Below are positions 1 to 9,591 of a stretch of 64,000 bases of DNA, piece by piece. The stretch is from Nitrospira sp. (GTDB lineage: Bacteria; Nitrospirota; Nitrospiria; Nitrospirales; Nitrospiraceae), in NCBI GenBank assembly GCA_019636945.1, contig JAHBWO010000002.1, forward strand, positions 1 to 64,000. The letters are read 5' to 3'. Below the pieces are notes generated by a model that saw only the letters and a list, made by a program, of their open reading frames with translations, did no database searches and had not been told where the DNA came from. The position numbers and the translations under genes are program-made. Position 1 is the stretch's first letter; each line of letters begins with the position of its first letter.

Positions 1-173
1 AAGATGGTCAGTTCACACCTGGAGAGACTCAGGCAGGTTCGAACTGCCCTCCCACGAGACCCCTCCTAGGAAACACCCCAAGAGACGGATTGTTCCGTCG
101 TGTCAAGACGGGCCGGCTGCATCGATTGATTTCGCGAGAAAGGCGGTTATCTTATAAGTGAGCGGAGGTCTCG

Positions 174-290
174 GTGAGAGGAACACTCAAGGGAATCGAG
201 GTCGAGCGCTGGGGCGGTGAGCAGGCCCACCAGTGGGTGGGAAGCCTAAAACCCCGCCAAGATCTCAGCAAGTATAAAAGAGCTCTCTAG
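174..290 (+). CDS. possible 38-residue ORF, unknown function
   Basis: A GTG codon at 174 is preceded by GGAGG with a 5-base spacer (164-168). The frame stays open to TAG at 288 and encodes a basic, Trp-containing peptide. A promoter-like pair, TTGATT at 126-131 and TATCTT at 148-153 with a 16-base gap, lies upstream. I recognise no family. It could be the surviving tail of a decayed gene rather than a real small protein. Confidence 0.28.
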   Translation: MRGTLKGIEVERWGGEQAHQWVGSLKPRQDLSKYKRAL

Positions 291-665
291 ACTCGCCTCC
301 GCCCTGCTTTTTTTATCCCCGCCACATGATCCAAGTTCGTTGCTCACTTATTGATGTGGTCACTCTGAGACCTATTTGTTGGGGTATCGATTGCTTTGGT
401 GAGACCTCATCTCAGGGGGCGTATGGACATAAAAAAACAACCCGCCCTTGTGTTGAACCGCAGGGGCTATCATCTGGCCAGAGTCACGTTCGGCAATCCT
501 TCAGTCGCTTCAGGCTGATTGCCCCGCGCCTCACTCTTCAATCAGGCCGCCTCAGCGGCCGTGCCTAGCGGCACCGACGATCGATGGCGCGTCCCTTGAA
601 CACCCTGACTCCGCGACGGAAACAACGCCCGCATCCCTCACACCTTGACGACACAAAAGCGGGGC
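291..665. other. no recognisable gene
   Basis: Both strands carry only short frames with no family resemblance and no Shine-Dalgarno sequence. A run of seven T follows position 309, but I see no convincing hairpin before it. Nothing is assigned here. Confidence 0.5.
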
Positions 666-1009
666 TTAACAATAGCCCAGATCACGAATCGCCTTGGAGC
701 AATCATACTGCTGCGCGTGCTTGAGCACCTCCATGAAGAATCCAGGGACAGGTGCCGGTCTTCTTAGAATCGTCTGGAAGGCCCAATCTCCAGGCTTAGC
801 CCCAAGATCACCTGTATGCCGTTGCAGGCACGGACGAGAGAGTCTGGATTATTCAAGTCGCCCGTGACCCGCTGGACGGAGACCCCTTCGAGTGTGTGCG
901 CGTGGCTGTTCGGTCGGAGGAAGGCCCGCACCTCGTCACCCTGCGCCACCAACGCGCGGACCAGGTTCGCCCCCAACAACCCCGACGCCCCGAGAACAAG
1001 CGCCTTCAT
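666..1009 (-). pseudogene. decayed NAD-dependent sugar epimerase (HpnA-like)
   Basis: The frame beginning at 1009 (alternative ATG at 1024) starts with a typical SDR/epimerase Rossmann motif (VLGASGLLGANLVRAL) and continues with the family's TGDLNNPDSL stretch. After roughly 65 residues it diverges and stops at 764. A short downstream remnant in another frame, ending at the TAA at 666-668, reads MEVLKHAQQYDCSKAIRDLGY, like the C-terminal part of the same family. The central 200 or so residues, including the YxxxK catalytic region, are gone. I infer an internal deletion of a hopanoid-type epimerase gene. The family assignment rests on the N-terminus only. Confidence 0.6.
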
Positions 1010-1255
1010 AGTTGACGAGGGCACGGGACAGGAGGTGATGGGAGAACGCCAGCCAAGGGCCGATCGTTCGAATCGACGTCACCCCAATATCCCGTTTACC
1101 CTCAACCCTTTCTTCGTACTATCGAACGCCCAACCGGCTTTCGCAGCCCTGTCCTACCGCGTTCACCCTTGCCGGTCGTTCTTGCAAGATGCGTCATCAA
1201 CATGGTCGTGAACGTGGCGGTTCTCATTCCACGGACATCGCCGTAAGAGCACTCA

Positions 1256-1678
1256 TTAGGAGGCGATGTACCGTTCCAGGTGCTGAATCAGGTCTTCCTT
1301 CTCATCGATCATCAACGCCACCATGTCCCGGAGGGACACGATGCCCACGAACTCGTCTCCTTCGAAGACCAAGAGATGTCGACATCGGTGTTCCTTCATC
1401 AGATCTAGGCACAAGTCTGCAGTGGTGCTGGGACTAACCTTGATGGGGTCGCTCGCCAGGACATCCTTGATCCGGACCTTCTCGGAATCCTTCCCTTTTG
1501 CAACCACATTCATCATCAGTTCGCGCTCCGTGAAGAGCCCTCGAATCCCGGAAACATTCGTAACAACCACGGAACCAACGAATTCCTCGGTCATGAGTTT
1601 GGCCGCGTCGAGAACGGATTTGTTCTCATCGATGGTGGCGACCCGCCGCACGATTTTCGGCGCGATTGTCATGGACAT
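1256..1678 (-). CDS. CBS-domain protein, 140 aa
   Basis: The protein holds two tandem CBS repeats (about residues 12-62 and 75-130). Each has the typical pattern of an xVxxVDENKSVLDAA strand-helix and a GIVSLRDMV-like end. Such stand-alone CBS pairs usually bind adenine nucleotides and act as energy sensors or regulate a partner; no partner is fused here. I chose the ATG at 1678 because GGACGGAGG lies 6 bases upstream; the frame could begin further upstream at 1747 but without a comparable site. It is soluble with no signal peptide. It sits alone between the dead epimerase and the cupredoxin. Confidence 0.85.
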   Translation of the reverse strand: MSMTIAPKIVRRVATIDENKSVLDAAKLMTEEFVGSVVVTNVSGIRGLFTERELMMNVVAKGKDSEKVRIKDVLASDPIKVSPSTTADLCLDLMKEHRCRHLLVFEGDEFVGIVSLRDMVALMIDEKEDLIQHLERYIAS

Positions 1679-1824
1679 CGTTATCCTCCGTCCAATCCCC
1701 GGCCTGTAGACGCGTACGGCACAATCCAAAGCCTGAAGAAAACCCACTGGAATGAGAATCTCCAGCCTTGGGCACTCCGCATTCGCGGCCGGTTGCTGCG
1801 AAAACTTGTCGAGTGACCTCCTGT

Positions 1825-2268
1825 TTATACCGTGGGGATCTCTAATACGTAGAGTTCGCCCCTCATTCGCTCATGGAGATCACAGTGGAACGAAAAGCTC
1901 CCGGGCCTTTCGGCGATGAACCGAATCACCAGGGTCTTCCCGGGATTCACATAGAATCCTTCCACGCCTTTCCCATACGTCACAATCTGATCGTCTTCCC
2001 CGAAGACAAGGAGTCCGATCAGCATCGGTGACGTAAAGCCGTGGCGGACCTTGTCACGATTCTCCACGACGATCTCGATGGGTGTCCCGACCTCGATCGG
2101 ACCGCCTTTGGCCAAGAAGAAGGTGCGATCCTCGATGACGAGTTCAATCCGCTGTTCGCGGCCTCCTTGGATCTGGGATTGGGTCTCTGGCGAGCTTGGC
2201 GACACAGTCGTACAGAGCAGCGCCATGGCGCCGACTGCAGCACGAAGGAAGAGGACATTGGTTCTCAT
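1825..2268 (-). CDS. exported cupredoxin-like copper protein, 147 aa
   Basis: An N-terminal signal peptide (about residues 1-24, hydrophobic AAVGAMALLCTTV) is followed by a single cupredoxin fold. The type-1 copper ligands can be read directly: His in RHGF, then Cys and His in FHCDLH and Met in ERMRG near the C-terminus. Periplasmic electron transfer or copper binding is the likely role, as in plastocyanin/azurin-type small proteins. GAGGTG lies 5 bases before the ATG. It is separated from gltA by about 140 bp, so co-transcription with it is possible but unproven. Confidence 0.85.
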   Translation of the reverse strand: MRTNVLFLRAAVGAMALLCTTVSPSSPETQSQIQGGREQRIELVIEDRTFFLAKGGPIEVGTPIEIVVENRDKVRHGFTSPMLIGLLVFGEDDQIVTYGKGVEGFYVNPGKTLVIRFIAERPGSFSFHCDLHERMRGELYVLEIPTV

Positions 2269-2410
2269 GGTGCACCTCGCTCGGTTGTCGAGAATCCCCT
2301 TGCCGTTGATCTCCCGAATCGCATCATGTCACCTCCCACATGACGGGAAAACATTCCAGGCGGCGCGACGTTTTCGTGACGATCATCATGGGAACACCAA
2401 TCTCCTCTGG

Positions 2411-3571
2411 TTACAGCCCTCCTAGCCGACGATCAATGGGAACATAGGCTCGGTCATGCTGCCCTTCATAAATCTGGTCGGGGCGGAAGAGCTTGTTGTC
2501 CTTGATCTGTTCCAGCCAGTGAGCCAACCAGCCGCTCACGCGCGCCATCGCGAAAATGGTCGGAAAGAAGTCTTCATCGAGGCCCATCGTTTTGTAGAGC
2601 ACGCCGGAGTAAAAATCCACGTTGGCGTGGATACCTTTGTTTGCCAGCAGCTCTTCGCCGACATGCTCAACTTCTTCTGCCACTTTGAGAAGTGAAGAAG
2701 GCCTATAGTGCACAAGGACCTTCTGAGTTAACTGTTGCAGGACGATGGCTCGCGGATCTTTGACCTTATAGATGCGATGCCCGAACCCCATGAGCTTCTG
2801 CTTCGCGGCAAGCCTCTGCTTGATGTAGGGCCGAACATTTTCGATCGATCCGATCTCCTCCAACATTTCCACGCTCTCCTGAGAGGCTCCGCCGTGTAAC
2901 GGTCCCTTCAGGGTTCCGACGGCTGAAGAGACAACCGTATAGGGATCGGCCAGTGTGGAGGCGGTCACTAGGCCGCTGAACGTGGATGCATTCATCGTAT
3001 GCTCAGCATGGAGGATGAGGCAGGTGTCCAGCACCTTGGCGATCAAGGCGTCCGGTACCTTCTCCGTCAGCATGTAGAGAAAGTTGCTCGTATGATCCAA
3101 GTCATCGCGAGGCTGAATCGGCTCGTCGCCCCGTCGGAGTCGGTAATACGCGGCCACGATCGTGGGAACCTTGGCGATCAGCCGGATCGTCGACCAGTCT
3201 TGCACTTGGCGATCCAAGACATTTCTGGCCGGATAGAACATCCCGAGAGCCGCCACAGCCGCCTGGAGCGCATCCATTGGATGGCCGTGCTCTGGGAGAC
3301 TCTTGATCAGATCCGTGATCCGATACTTGATCCGCCGGTGCTGTGTCACATCGGCTACGAACCGGTCCAGTTCCGTCTGAACCGGCAGCTGATCGTAGAG
3401 CAGCAGGTAGGTCGTCTCCAGAAAGGAACTGTGCTCAGCCAACTCTTCGATTCGGACCCCGCGATATTCGAGCAGACCAGTCTGGCCATTGACAAAGCTG
3501 ATGGAGGACTTGGCAGCTGGTACGCCCGCCAACCCAGGCGAAAATTCGTGCATGGTGGTCGACTTTGTCAT
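2411..3571 (-). CDS. gltA: citrate synthase
   Basis: This is a full-length citrate synthase of about 386 aa, catalysing condensation of acetyl-CoA and oxaloacetate. Catalytic signatures are visible: His in GPLHGGASQ, His in MGFGHRIYKVKDPR and Asp in HANVDFYSG. The length matches the short, Gram-positive/archaeal-like type II-free form rather than the 430-aa E. coli enzyme. Start choice is ambiguous: two GTG codons (3577, 3574) and an ATG (3571) stand in a row after GAGGGGGT, and I use the ATG. In an organism with reductive-TCA-type ferredoxin enzymes it may run in the oxidative direction or serve biosynthesis; that is inference. Confidence 0.93.
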   Translation of the reverse strand: MTKSTTMHEFSPGLAGVPAAKSSISFVNGQTGLLEYRGVRIEELAEHSSFLETTYLLLYDQLPVQTELDRFVADVTQHRRIKYRITDLIKSLPEHGHPMDALQAAVAALGMFYPARNVLDRQVQDWSTIRLIAKVPTIVAAYYRLRRGDEPIQPRDDLDHTSNFLYMLTEKVPDALIAKVLDTCLILHAEHTMNASTFSGLVTASTLADPYTVVSSAVGTLKGPLHGGASQESVEMLEEIGSIENVRPYIKQRLAAKQKLMGFGHRIYKVKDPRAIVLQQLTQKVLVHYRPSSLLKVAEEVEHVGEELLANKGIHANVDFYSGVLYKTMGLDEDFFPTIFAMARVSGWLAHWLEQIKDNKLFRPDQIYEGQHDRAYVPIDRRLGGL

Positions 3572-3577
3572 CACCAC

Positions 3578-4249
3578 GTCACCCCCTCACGAGAAAGACC
3601 GAAATGCCTCCACTGGTGGAAAGATGTAATCTTGCGTCTTCTCAGACCGATTCCGCATGTAGTTTGCGCTCCTCCTCGACTTGTTCGCCCCCTACACGTC
3701 CACCTGATGCGACCGTTCTCGAACTGCGGCGATCACCCACTACCTCCCTGGCCTTCTTTCGCCCTCTACGTTCGTTTCCTCTCAAACAGGGACATAGCGG
3801 TCACACTGTTTGTCTCGCAAGGGCAATGCCATGTGCTCGTCCACTTGCCTGTGCGAAAATCTCTCGAATCCAGCGTGGGTTGTTGGATCAAGACCGCAAG
3901 TCATAACCATCGAATCGCAGAGAGATCGGGGCAGAAGTCGGCAGCACCATCGAACAGTATGCCCCGAATTGCTACGACCGTCTTGTCGCCAGCCATCGAT
4001 ATCCCTCACGGTAAAATACCAAGGATCTTGATGGCCTCAGCGACACGCGAGACGGCTTAGATCTGCGCAGCCGGCCGGTGGTCGCGTCGCGTCATGACGG
4101 CTTTGAAACGTAGGCGGCGATCGCCTCACCAGCAAAGGAGCAGCGTGCTGAATGGGACCGTGGGTGGGGTCATGCTAGGATAACGGAAAATTCAATCGTA
4201 CAACCAGATTCATCTTGCATTTCAATGCCTTCGTGACAGACGCGGTTAC
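3578..4249. other. intergenic stretch, no gene recognised
   Basis: This covers the gltA upstream region and the left flank of the toxin island. Long frames on the plus strand here are extensions of frames antisense to gltA and have no family resemblance. I see no tRNA, hairpin terminator or conserved motif. Confidence 0.5.
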
Positions 4250-4278
4250 TCATCAACAATTGCATAATTGTTGGATGA
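4250..4278. repeat. near-perfect palindrome at the left edge of the Tc island
   Basis: TCATCAACAATT and AATTGTTGGATGA pair with one bulged base around a GCAT loop. There is no T-run in either direction, so it is not an obvious terminator. It abuts the left copy of the 47-bp direct repeat, whose right-hand counterpart lacks the left arm. Confidence 0.55.
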
Positions 4279-4280
4279 TA

Positions 4281-4327
4281 CAGATGTTCAATTTCTCATT
4301 TGCTCTCATCTGATAGAACATTCCGTT
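4281..4327. repeat. 47-bp direct repeat flanking the Tc island, left copy
   Basis: Identical over 47 bases to 17251-17297. Looser similarity extends about 20 bases further left in both copies. The repeat contains ATGTTC and GAACAT half-sites. The two copies are 12,970 bp apart and enclose exactly the two toxin genes, as expected for target-site, att-like or recombination repeats. Confidence 0.85.
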
Positions 4328-4433
4328 GCCCTGGCCTACCTTCTGGAAGGCATCGGCTAAATGCTCCATTACGCGTTGGTTGACCAGAAAACCGTCAACT
4401 GCGATCGAGAGCCCATGGGTACGGCAAAGCGAC

Positions 4434-7400
4434 TCATGCTCGTCTCCCTTGAACCGTGATGATCAAAAGAATATCCCAGATTTTGTCGACTACGGCCGGA
4501 AAAACCGCTGCAGGGAAGTCGATCGTCCACTCGTCGGGTGTGGCGGTTCCAATTTGCGGATTGGCTTGCAGCCCGTTCGCGGAGTTTCCGCGAGTCGAGA
4601 GAAGGAGCGAGTTTAGGCCAAAGACGGGATATCCAAAGGCACTGTTTGGATCACCTGCTGTTCCGGGAGTGCCGGCGGGCGAGCCGGCAGGCGCTGGGCG
4701 CGGAACGAGGCCTTTGTGGAGGGTCTTCAGGGTCGTGCCCGTATGAGAAATTGTGATTCCATCAGCCACGAGGCCCTGTTCCGCCGCGGTCAGATCACCG
4801 CTTACGAGTAGCGTGAGATGGGCAACTGTAATCGGGTCCAATAGATTCGGTGCAAAGGCAGTGCGAGGCAGGTGAAACTTGAATGAGAACGGCAGAAAAT
4901 TGCCGGTCGCCGGATCCTTACGTTGGTTCTTGAGGTGATACCATGCGTCCGGGAACTGCAGGCGTAGCGGCACCGTCGTGTCCTCATGCACAGCAACTCC
5001 CCGGCGAGCCTCGCGCAGCGCCTTTTCATACACCAGAGAATGTTCCGCCGTGTAATCGATGGTCAGCAGCACGTCGGCAATCGTGTCGAAGTGGAAGCGG
5101 TTGTTGGCCAGCGGAAGCTCAAGCGTCCACTGGGTTTCCACGCCCAGGCCTTCGAAAGGCAATAGCATCGGATCCTCATAGTTCAACACGAACAACCCCG
5201 ACTCGTTGAACGGCGCGTCCAGCGAGATGCGCTCGCCGAAATTCCGCAACGCGCGTTTCTTTGTAAAACTCAGCCCGGCGTCCTCCGTGACGACCACGCT
5301 GGATTCACCGGTATTCTGCAGCATCGCATGGATGCCATCTATCGGCGGCACGATGGCCAGGACCGTCACCTTCACACTCTTGATCAGCCGCAAGTAATGT
5401 CCTTGAAAATCGTCGTCGAACCACTCCATCAGGGTGTTGAACGTGATGTTCCCTGATCGGCGGAACTCGACCAATTCGATGGGCGTCAGGCGCGCCAGCG
5501 AGATGGTCTTGCTGATCTGTTGACGGCGCCGCTCCGTCGCCAACCTGAAGGCGTCCAGCTTGGTCAGGTCGGTGAGCAGCCGCTCCGCGCCGAGCAGGCC
5601 CAGACTGCGCTGCCGCTCAGTAAGGTTTCTGGACTCGATCACATCGGCGGCCACATTCCAGTAGTCGCCGAGGATGATCCGCACCGATTCCTGCCGTTCG
5701 AATTCGAGCGCCCGCTGTGCCATCCGCGCGACGCAAGCGGCGATCTGCATCAGGGTTCGGTAGTCCCGTGACAACACCCGTATCATCCAGTCGTAGAAGA
5801 CCACATTGGTGGTTTTCGTCTGGAGGAAGCGCAGTTCCTCACGTGCGTGGGAAAGCTGTAACTGCGCAATGACCATCTCCTGATCCGCAATTGCTACTCG
5901 GTCATTGGCCAAGGTCACCTGGAGCGCGGCAATCTGGGCATCGAACTTCGCAAGGTTGAATTGGTTTTTCCAGTCCTCGAAGCGACGCTCGAAACTAGCG
6001 TAAGTTAACGCAGTGGTGCTGGCGCTGCTGGCAGCACCGGCACCACCTGCAATCAAAGCGGCCTCCAAACCCCCAGCCCCAACAACCAATCCAGCCAGCG
6101 CCGCTGGAACGCCAACTGGGGCTCCAGCTCCCGATGCGGAGATTACCAAACCTGCCGCGGCGATACCTGCGCCGATCCCAGCCATCGCCGCGCCAGGCAA
6201 GACCGCCGCGACGGACAGTGCAGTCCCAACGCCGCTTAGGATCATTCCTGCCATTTCTGCATCCGACAATGAGTCCCACACATCGTCGATATCGCCCCCA
6301 GCGCGCCGGTCCCAGAACTCCACCTGGCTGTCCGCCCGATCCGATTGCAGTTCGGCAATCTCTACGCCGTGACTTGCTTCGATCTGGCCGAGCCGCCGCA
6401 ACTCAACCGTAGCGCCTGCCACTTCGATGGCGTGTTCTGCCCTTAGCTGTTGAAACGCCTCGTTGTCCCTGTTCTGCACCGCCTGAAGCAGCAATGAGCC
6501 CATGCGCTGGGCCACGTCCACATACTGCCGGGACTTCTCAACAAGGAAGGCGTACCGATACCTGGGTTGGTCGATGGCGTAACTGAGCTGGTTGAGCGCT
6601 GTTGTGGGGCGATTAATCAGACCCGTGGTAGCATCATAGGTGTCGCAGCCATACACGCGTGGGATCTGCGGCTCCCCCACGAAGTCCAGGCAATGCTGGA
6701 GCTTACTGAGTTGATTGTCGATCTGCCGCCTGAGCAGATTCACCACAGGATTGAGCGGCACGCAAAAGCTTACAGTAATGGGGGCGAATGGAGGCTTCGT
6801 CGGCAGTGAAAAGACTGGCGGTTCATCAATTGGCCCAACCAGCGCAGGCCCGAGTGCCGGGGAGGTTCCAGCCAATCCACCTGGCCCCGGTTGAAAGAAG
6901 CTCGCATTTTCCAACGCGAATGCCTCCTTGAATCCGCCAGCCCAATCCGTCTTGAGCGACCGCGGCGGATGCTCCCTCCGGTCGAGATTCCTCGCATTGG
7001 CGATAACCCGACTTACCGAGGCGCGTTTCTGTGTGATCGAGCGTTTCCCCTGCAACGCCTTCTCAATGCTCTTTGCTGTTGTCTTCAGTGTCGCGATGGA
7101 CCGCAGCTGCAGCAAGGGGGCGGCATACCTTGAGGCCTCTCGGGTCGTCATGCCGAGGCCTTTTCCGATGGCGCGAAAGATATCGAGCGTGATCGTCTCG
7201 CACTCGCTCTCCAATTCCTGAGCCCCCAGCACCTTCCTCGCAAGTTCATAGCGCTCCTCTGCCCGTTGGTACGTGTCCGGCAGACCGCGCGCAAAATCAT
7301 CATCCGCCCAATCGATCAGGTTGCGCACCATTGCGAGAATGGTGTATCGCAGCCAGACGCCTTGACGGCGATTCGCGATTGAAACCGGATCGAACGGATT

Positions 7401-9308
7401 ATTGAGCCATCTCGTGCCGGATCGCTCATTTGTTACTTCGCCGGTGAAGCTATCGAATATGTCCGAACTGCGGCCAGTGTCCGGATCGTAGAGCAAGCGA
7501 TACCACTCATGTGCGACGGCGAATTGTTGTGAGCGGTTAAGCTGCGATCCGGCGAGGAGGGGAAACAAGAGGTTCTTCGCGAACCTGCTAACTTCTACGG
7601 TGGAACCCACTGCGGTCCATAAGGTGTTGAGGCGTTGCACCCAATCGCTCAGCGAATCGGTGTTCCATCTGAAGGGGAAGAGTGCGGCACCAGGCGTCTG
7701 GCTGGCTATTACACTGGTGTCTGGGAATAGGAGGTCGAAATAGCCCTGCTCGATGGCCCGAGGATTCACTGATGAATCCAGCAACACGCCGGCGACCTCA
7801 GCAATATTCGACTCGCTTGGGGGCGTTTCGGTGGCGACGAGGATTGGGTTAAGAACATTCTCCGGATAGACCCACCCGTACATATAGCCGAGCCACGTTT
7901 CGTAATCCCGCAGGCGCTCCCATGCGGTTTCCGCCAGTGGAAGCGTACCTGTTGCCCGAAGGCTGCTCATCACGCCGCTGGGCAAATCCGGGCGATCCAC
8001 CGTTGCCATCTCGCCAGACCGGATGTTCTCCACGATCTGTTGCACAGAGGTCACGAGTTCCTGCATCCGCGTAGTGGTGCGACATGCGCCGGAACTGAGG
8101 GAAATGAACAGGCTGGCTTCGAGGGTTTCGAGTTTCTTCCCGGTCGCACGGTGGAGAGTATCTCGGTAATCCACCAGCCACTGACGCATCGTGGCGTCAC
8201 GCCCCTGTTCGAACTTCTGCGTGACTTCTAGTATGCGCTTTTGATCGTCGGAAGCGTCTTCCGGAAGCGTGGTAAGTAACGTATTGGGAGCGAACCCCGT
8301 AAAATTCTGTGAGTAATCGCTGAGCAGGCTCACCGCCTCGTCAATGCCGGCCAGGTTGAGCACTAGCGTGTTGAGTTTCGCCTTCCAGGCAGCCAACGCT
8401 TGTGCGAAGGGTTGGAGTCTGTGCCGGAGCATTGCCCGACGACTCCTTGTCCTTTCGTCATCGCCGGGCAAGTCGGTCGTCAGGAGATTCATTTGCGCTT
8501 CGACATCGGCGACCGTCAGACTTGCCGCCGCCGGTGAGTGCGCAAAAATCTGAATCTGGACCTCCTGTGGCGTAATCAAACGCAACAGGCGGTCCAAAAA
8601 CTTCTCTTTATGAGTGGCGTCATTCGTGGGGAGAGCGGTGCCCGATCTTCCCAGGTAAGCCTCAAGCACCTCCACAGCGATCCGGGCCTGAGGCAACGGC
8701 GCATTCAGTGCTTCGCAGGTCAGTTCGCTCTTGCTAAGGACGAGCGTCCGCGGATCGAACAGGTGCAGTGCACTGAAACTGCGTTGGAGGAGTGTCTCGA
8801 CGACTCCGACGTCGATATCCCAATAATGTTGAAGCAGATCGAGCAGGTCGAAGAGGTATGCCTTGAGGCTAAAGATGCTGTCGCAGCAGCCGCAGTGGCA
8901 GGGAAACTCATTGCGACCTGGCTTCTTACCCCCGATGTTGAACAGCCACATGGCGTTCGGACTCAGTGCCAGCGCCTTGTCCGTCGCTTGGTCGGCGACG
9001 TAGACCGCCATGCGCTGTGCGTTGCGTTGGGTCGCGTAAAGCGTTCGTTGCTCGGATTTAGTCAACCGGTCGCCGAGGCGATTGAGCAAGGTCTCGCGAG
9101 GTATCACGGCGAGCCGGCGGAACGATGTGAGACCGGCTTTCAGCAGCCGCGCAGCTAGGTTCTCGTCGCCGGACAACCGCACGAGTTTGAGCTTCGCGAG
9201 TTCCTTTGGGCTCTGGGGTAGCGGCATGGGTTGGGGCTTCCCGGTTGATGTGCCGGTCGAGACTGAAGCCTTGGTACTTGTCTTAGCCTTGGATGTGCTC
9301 TTTTTCAT
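4434..9308 (-). CDS. TcA-like toxin complex pore/translocator subunit, 1624 aa
   Basis: This is a Tc-toxin A subunit homologue: a pentameric, syringe-like channel that injects the TcB/TcC cargo. Landmarks in order are a Cys-rich CHCGCC segment followed by a YLFDLLDLL helix (SpvA/VRP1-type, about residues 135-160), VYPENVLNP (about 480), AHEWYRLLYDPDTG (about 600), then an Ala/Gly-rich hydrophobic stretch near 1005-1100 fitting the pore-forming helices. Amphipathic helices and a beta-rich C-terminal TcB-binding region follow. At about 1620 residues it is far shorter than the 2300-2500 aa insect-pathogen TcA proteins and probably lacks most receptor-binding insertions. The ATG at 9308 has GGAG 6 bases upstream; a TTG at 9320 is less likely. 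It is second in the operon after the TcB-TcC gene. Confidence 0.85.
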   Translation of the reverse strand: MKKSTSKAKTSTKASVSTGTSTGKPQPMPLPQSPKELAKLKLVRLSGDENLAARLLKAGLTSFRRLAVIPRETLLNRLGDRLTKSEQRTLYATQRNAQRMAVYVADQATDKALALSPNAMWLFNIGGKKPGRNEFPCHCGCCDSIFSLKAYLFDLLDLLQHYWDIDVGVVETLLQRSFSALHLFDPRTLVLSKSELTCEALNAPLPQARIAVEVLEAYLGRSGTALPTNDATHKEKFLDRLLRLITPQEVQIQIFAHSPAAASLTVADVEAQMNLLTTDLPGDDERTRSRRAMLRHRLQPFAQALAAWKAKLNTLVLNLAGIDEAVSLLSDYSQNFTGFAPNTLLTTLPEDASDDQKRILEVTQKFEQGRDATMRQWLVDYRDTLHRATGKKLETLEASLFISLSSGACRTTTRMQELVTSVQQIVENIRSGEMATVDRPDLPSGVMSSLRATGTLPLAETAWERLRDYETWLGYMYGWVYPENVLNPILVATETPPSESNIAEVAGVLLDSSVNPRAIEQGYFDLLFPDTSVIASQTPGAALFPFRWNTDSLSDWVQRLNTLWTAVGSTVEVSRFAKNLLFPLLAGSQLNRSQQFAVAHEWYRLLYDPDTGRSSDIFDSFTGEVTNERSGTRWLNNPFDPVSIANRRQGVWLRYTILAMVRNLIDWADDDFARGLPDTYQRAEERYELARKVLGAQELESECETITLDIFRAIGKGLGMTTREASRYAAPLLQLRSIATLKTTAKSIEKALQGKRSITQKRASVSRVIANARNLDRREHPPRSLKTDWAGGFKEAFALENASFFQPGPGGLAGTSPALGPALVGPIDEPPVFSLPTKPPFAPITVSFCVPLNPVVNLLRRQIDNQLSKLQHCLDFVGEPQIPRVYGCDTYDATTGLINRPTTALNQLSYAIDQPRYRYAFLVEKSRQYVDVAQRMGSLLLQAVQNRDNEAFQQLRAEHAIEVAGATVELRRLGQIEASHGVEIAELQSDRADSQVEFWDRRAGGDIDDVWDSLSDAEMAGMILSGVGTALSVAAVLPGAAMAGIGAGIAAAGLVISASGAGAPVGVPAALAGLVVGAGGLEAALIAGGAGAASSASTTALTYASFERRFEDWKNQFNLAKFDAQIAALQVTLANDRVAIADQEMVIAQLQLSHAREELRFLQTKTTNVVFYDWMIRVLSRDYRTLMQIAACVARMAQRALEFERQESVRIILGDYWNVAADVIESRNLTERQRSLGLLGAERLLTDLTKLDAFRLATERRRQQISKTISLARLTPIELVEFRRSGNITFNTLMEWFDDDFQGHYLRLIKSVKVTVLAIVPPIDGIHAMLQNTGESSVVVTEDAGLSFTKKRALRNFGERISLDAPFNESGLFVLNYEDPMLLPFEGLGVETQWTLELPLANNRFHFDTIADVLLTIDYTAEHSLVYEKALREARRGVAVHEDTTVPLRLQFPDAWYHLKNQRKDPATGNFLPFSFKFHLPRTAFAPNLLDPITVAHLTLLVSGDLTAAEQGLVADGITISHTGTTLKTLHKGLVPRPAPAGSPAGTPGTAGDPNSAFGYPVFGLNSLLLSTRGNSANGLQANPQIGTATPDEWTIDFPAAVFPAVVDKIWDILLIITVQGRRA

Positions 9309-9419
9309 GACGATCTCCAATTGTCATTGGCGTCATTGGTGATGCCAGCCGAACTCCAACTCCAGCAACACGCTGCGCCCCGTGGCGATGGTCTCATCGT
9401 CGTGGAAATGCAGAGACAA

Positions 9420-9581
9420 TTATCGCACCATCTCCGCATCAAGCGCCTCCACGGTCTTCATTACCCCAGCGAGGACATCGGCAAGTTTGGCAGCCGCTTT
9501 GTCTGGCTGAGAGAACGTGGCGATGGCCACCGCGCCGATGACGTCAAGGTGGTCTGCGAAGTCGAAGAGTTGGTTCCACAT
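9420..9581 (-). CDS. small ORF (53 aa) between the two Tc genes
   Basis: It begins 10 bases after the TcB-TcC stop codon and ends about 110 bases before tcA. The peptide starts MWNQLFDFADHLD and ends VEALDAEMVR; it is acidic and amphipathic, and its codons are strongly G/C-ending like the neighbouring toxin genes. No good Shine-Dalgarno is visible, so translation might depend on termination of the upstream gene. The same frame continues beyond its TAA for 28 more coding-like codons (beginning LSLHFHDDETIATG) to a TGA at about 9334. It may therefore be a longer protein with a nonsense codon. Function is unknown; a chaperone, an immunity peptide or a relic are all possible. Confidence 0.4.
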   Translation of the reverse strand: MWNQLFDFADHLDVIGAVAIATFSQPDKAAAKLADVLAGVMKTVEALDAEMVR

Positions 9582-9591
9582 ATCTCAATTA

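Noticed and set aside
30..50. GGCAG-GTTCGAA-CTGCC, a T-arm-like hairpin suggesting a tRNA end
   Set aside because: Loop register does not match a T-loop (no G53-C61 closing with TTCRANY in place) and no acceptor, D or anticodon arms fit around it.
326..568. 80-codon plus-strand frame
   Set aside because: No ribosome-binding site, no family resemblance, composition unlike neighbouring genes.
2999..4060. 353-codon plus-strand frame over gltA
   Set aside because: Mostly antisense to the well-supported citrate synthase; the protein is Arg/His/Pro-rich with no recognisable fold.
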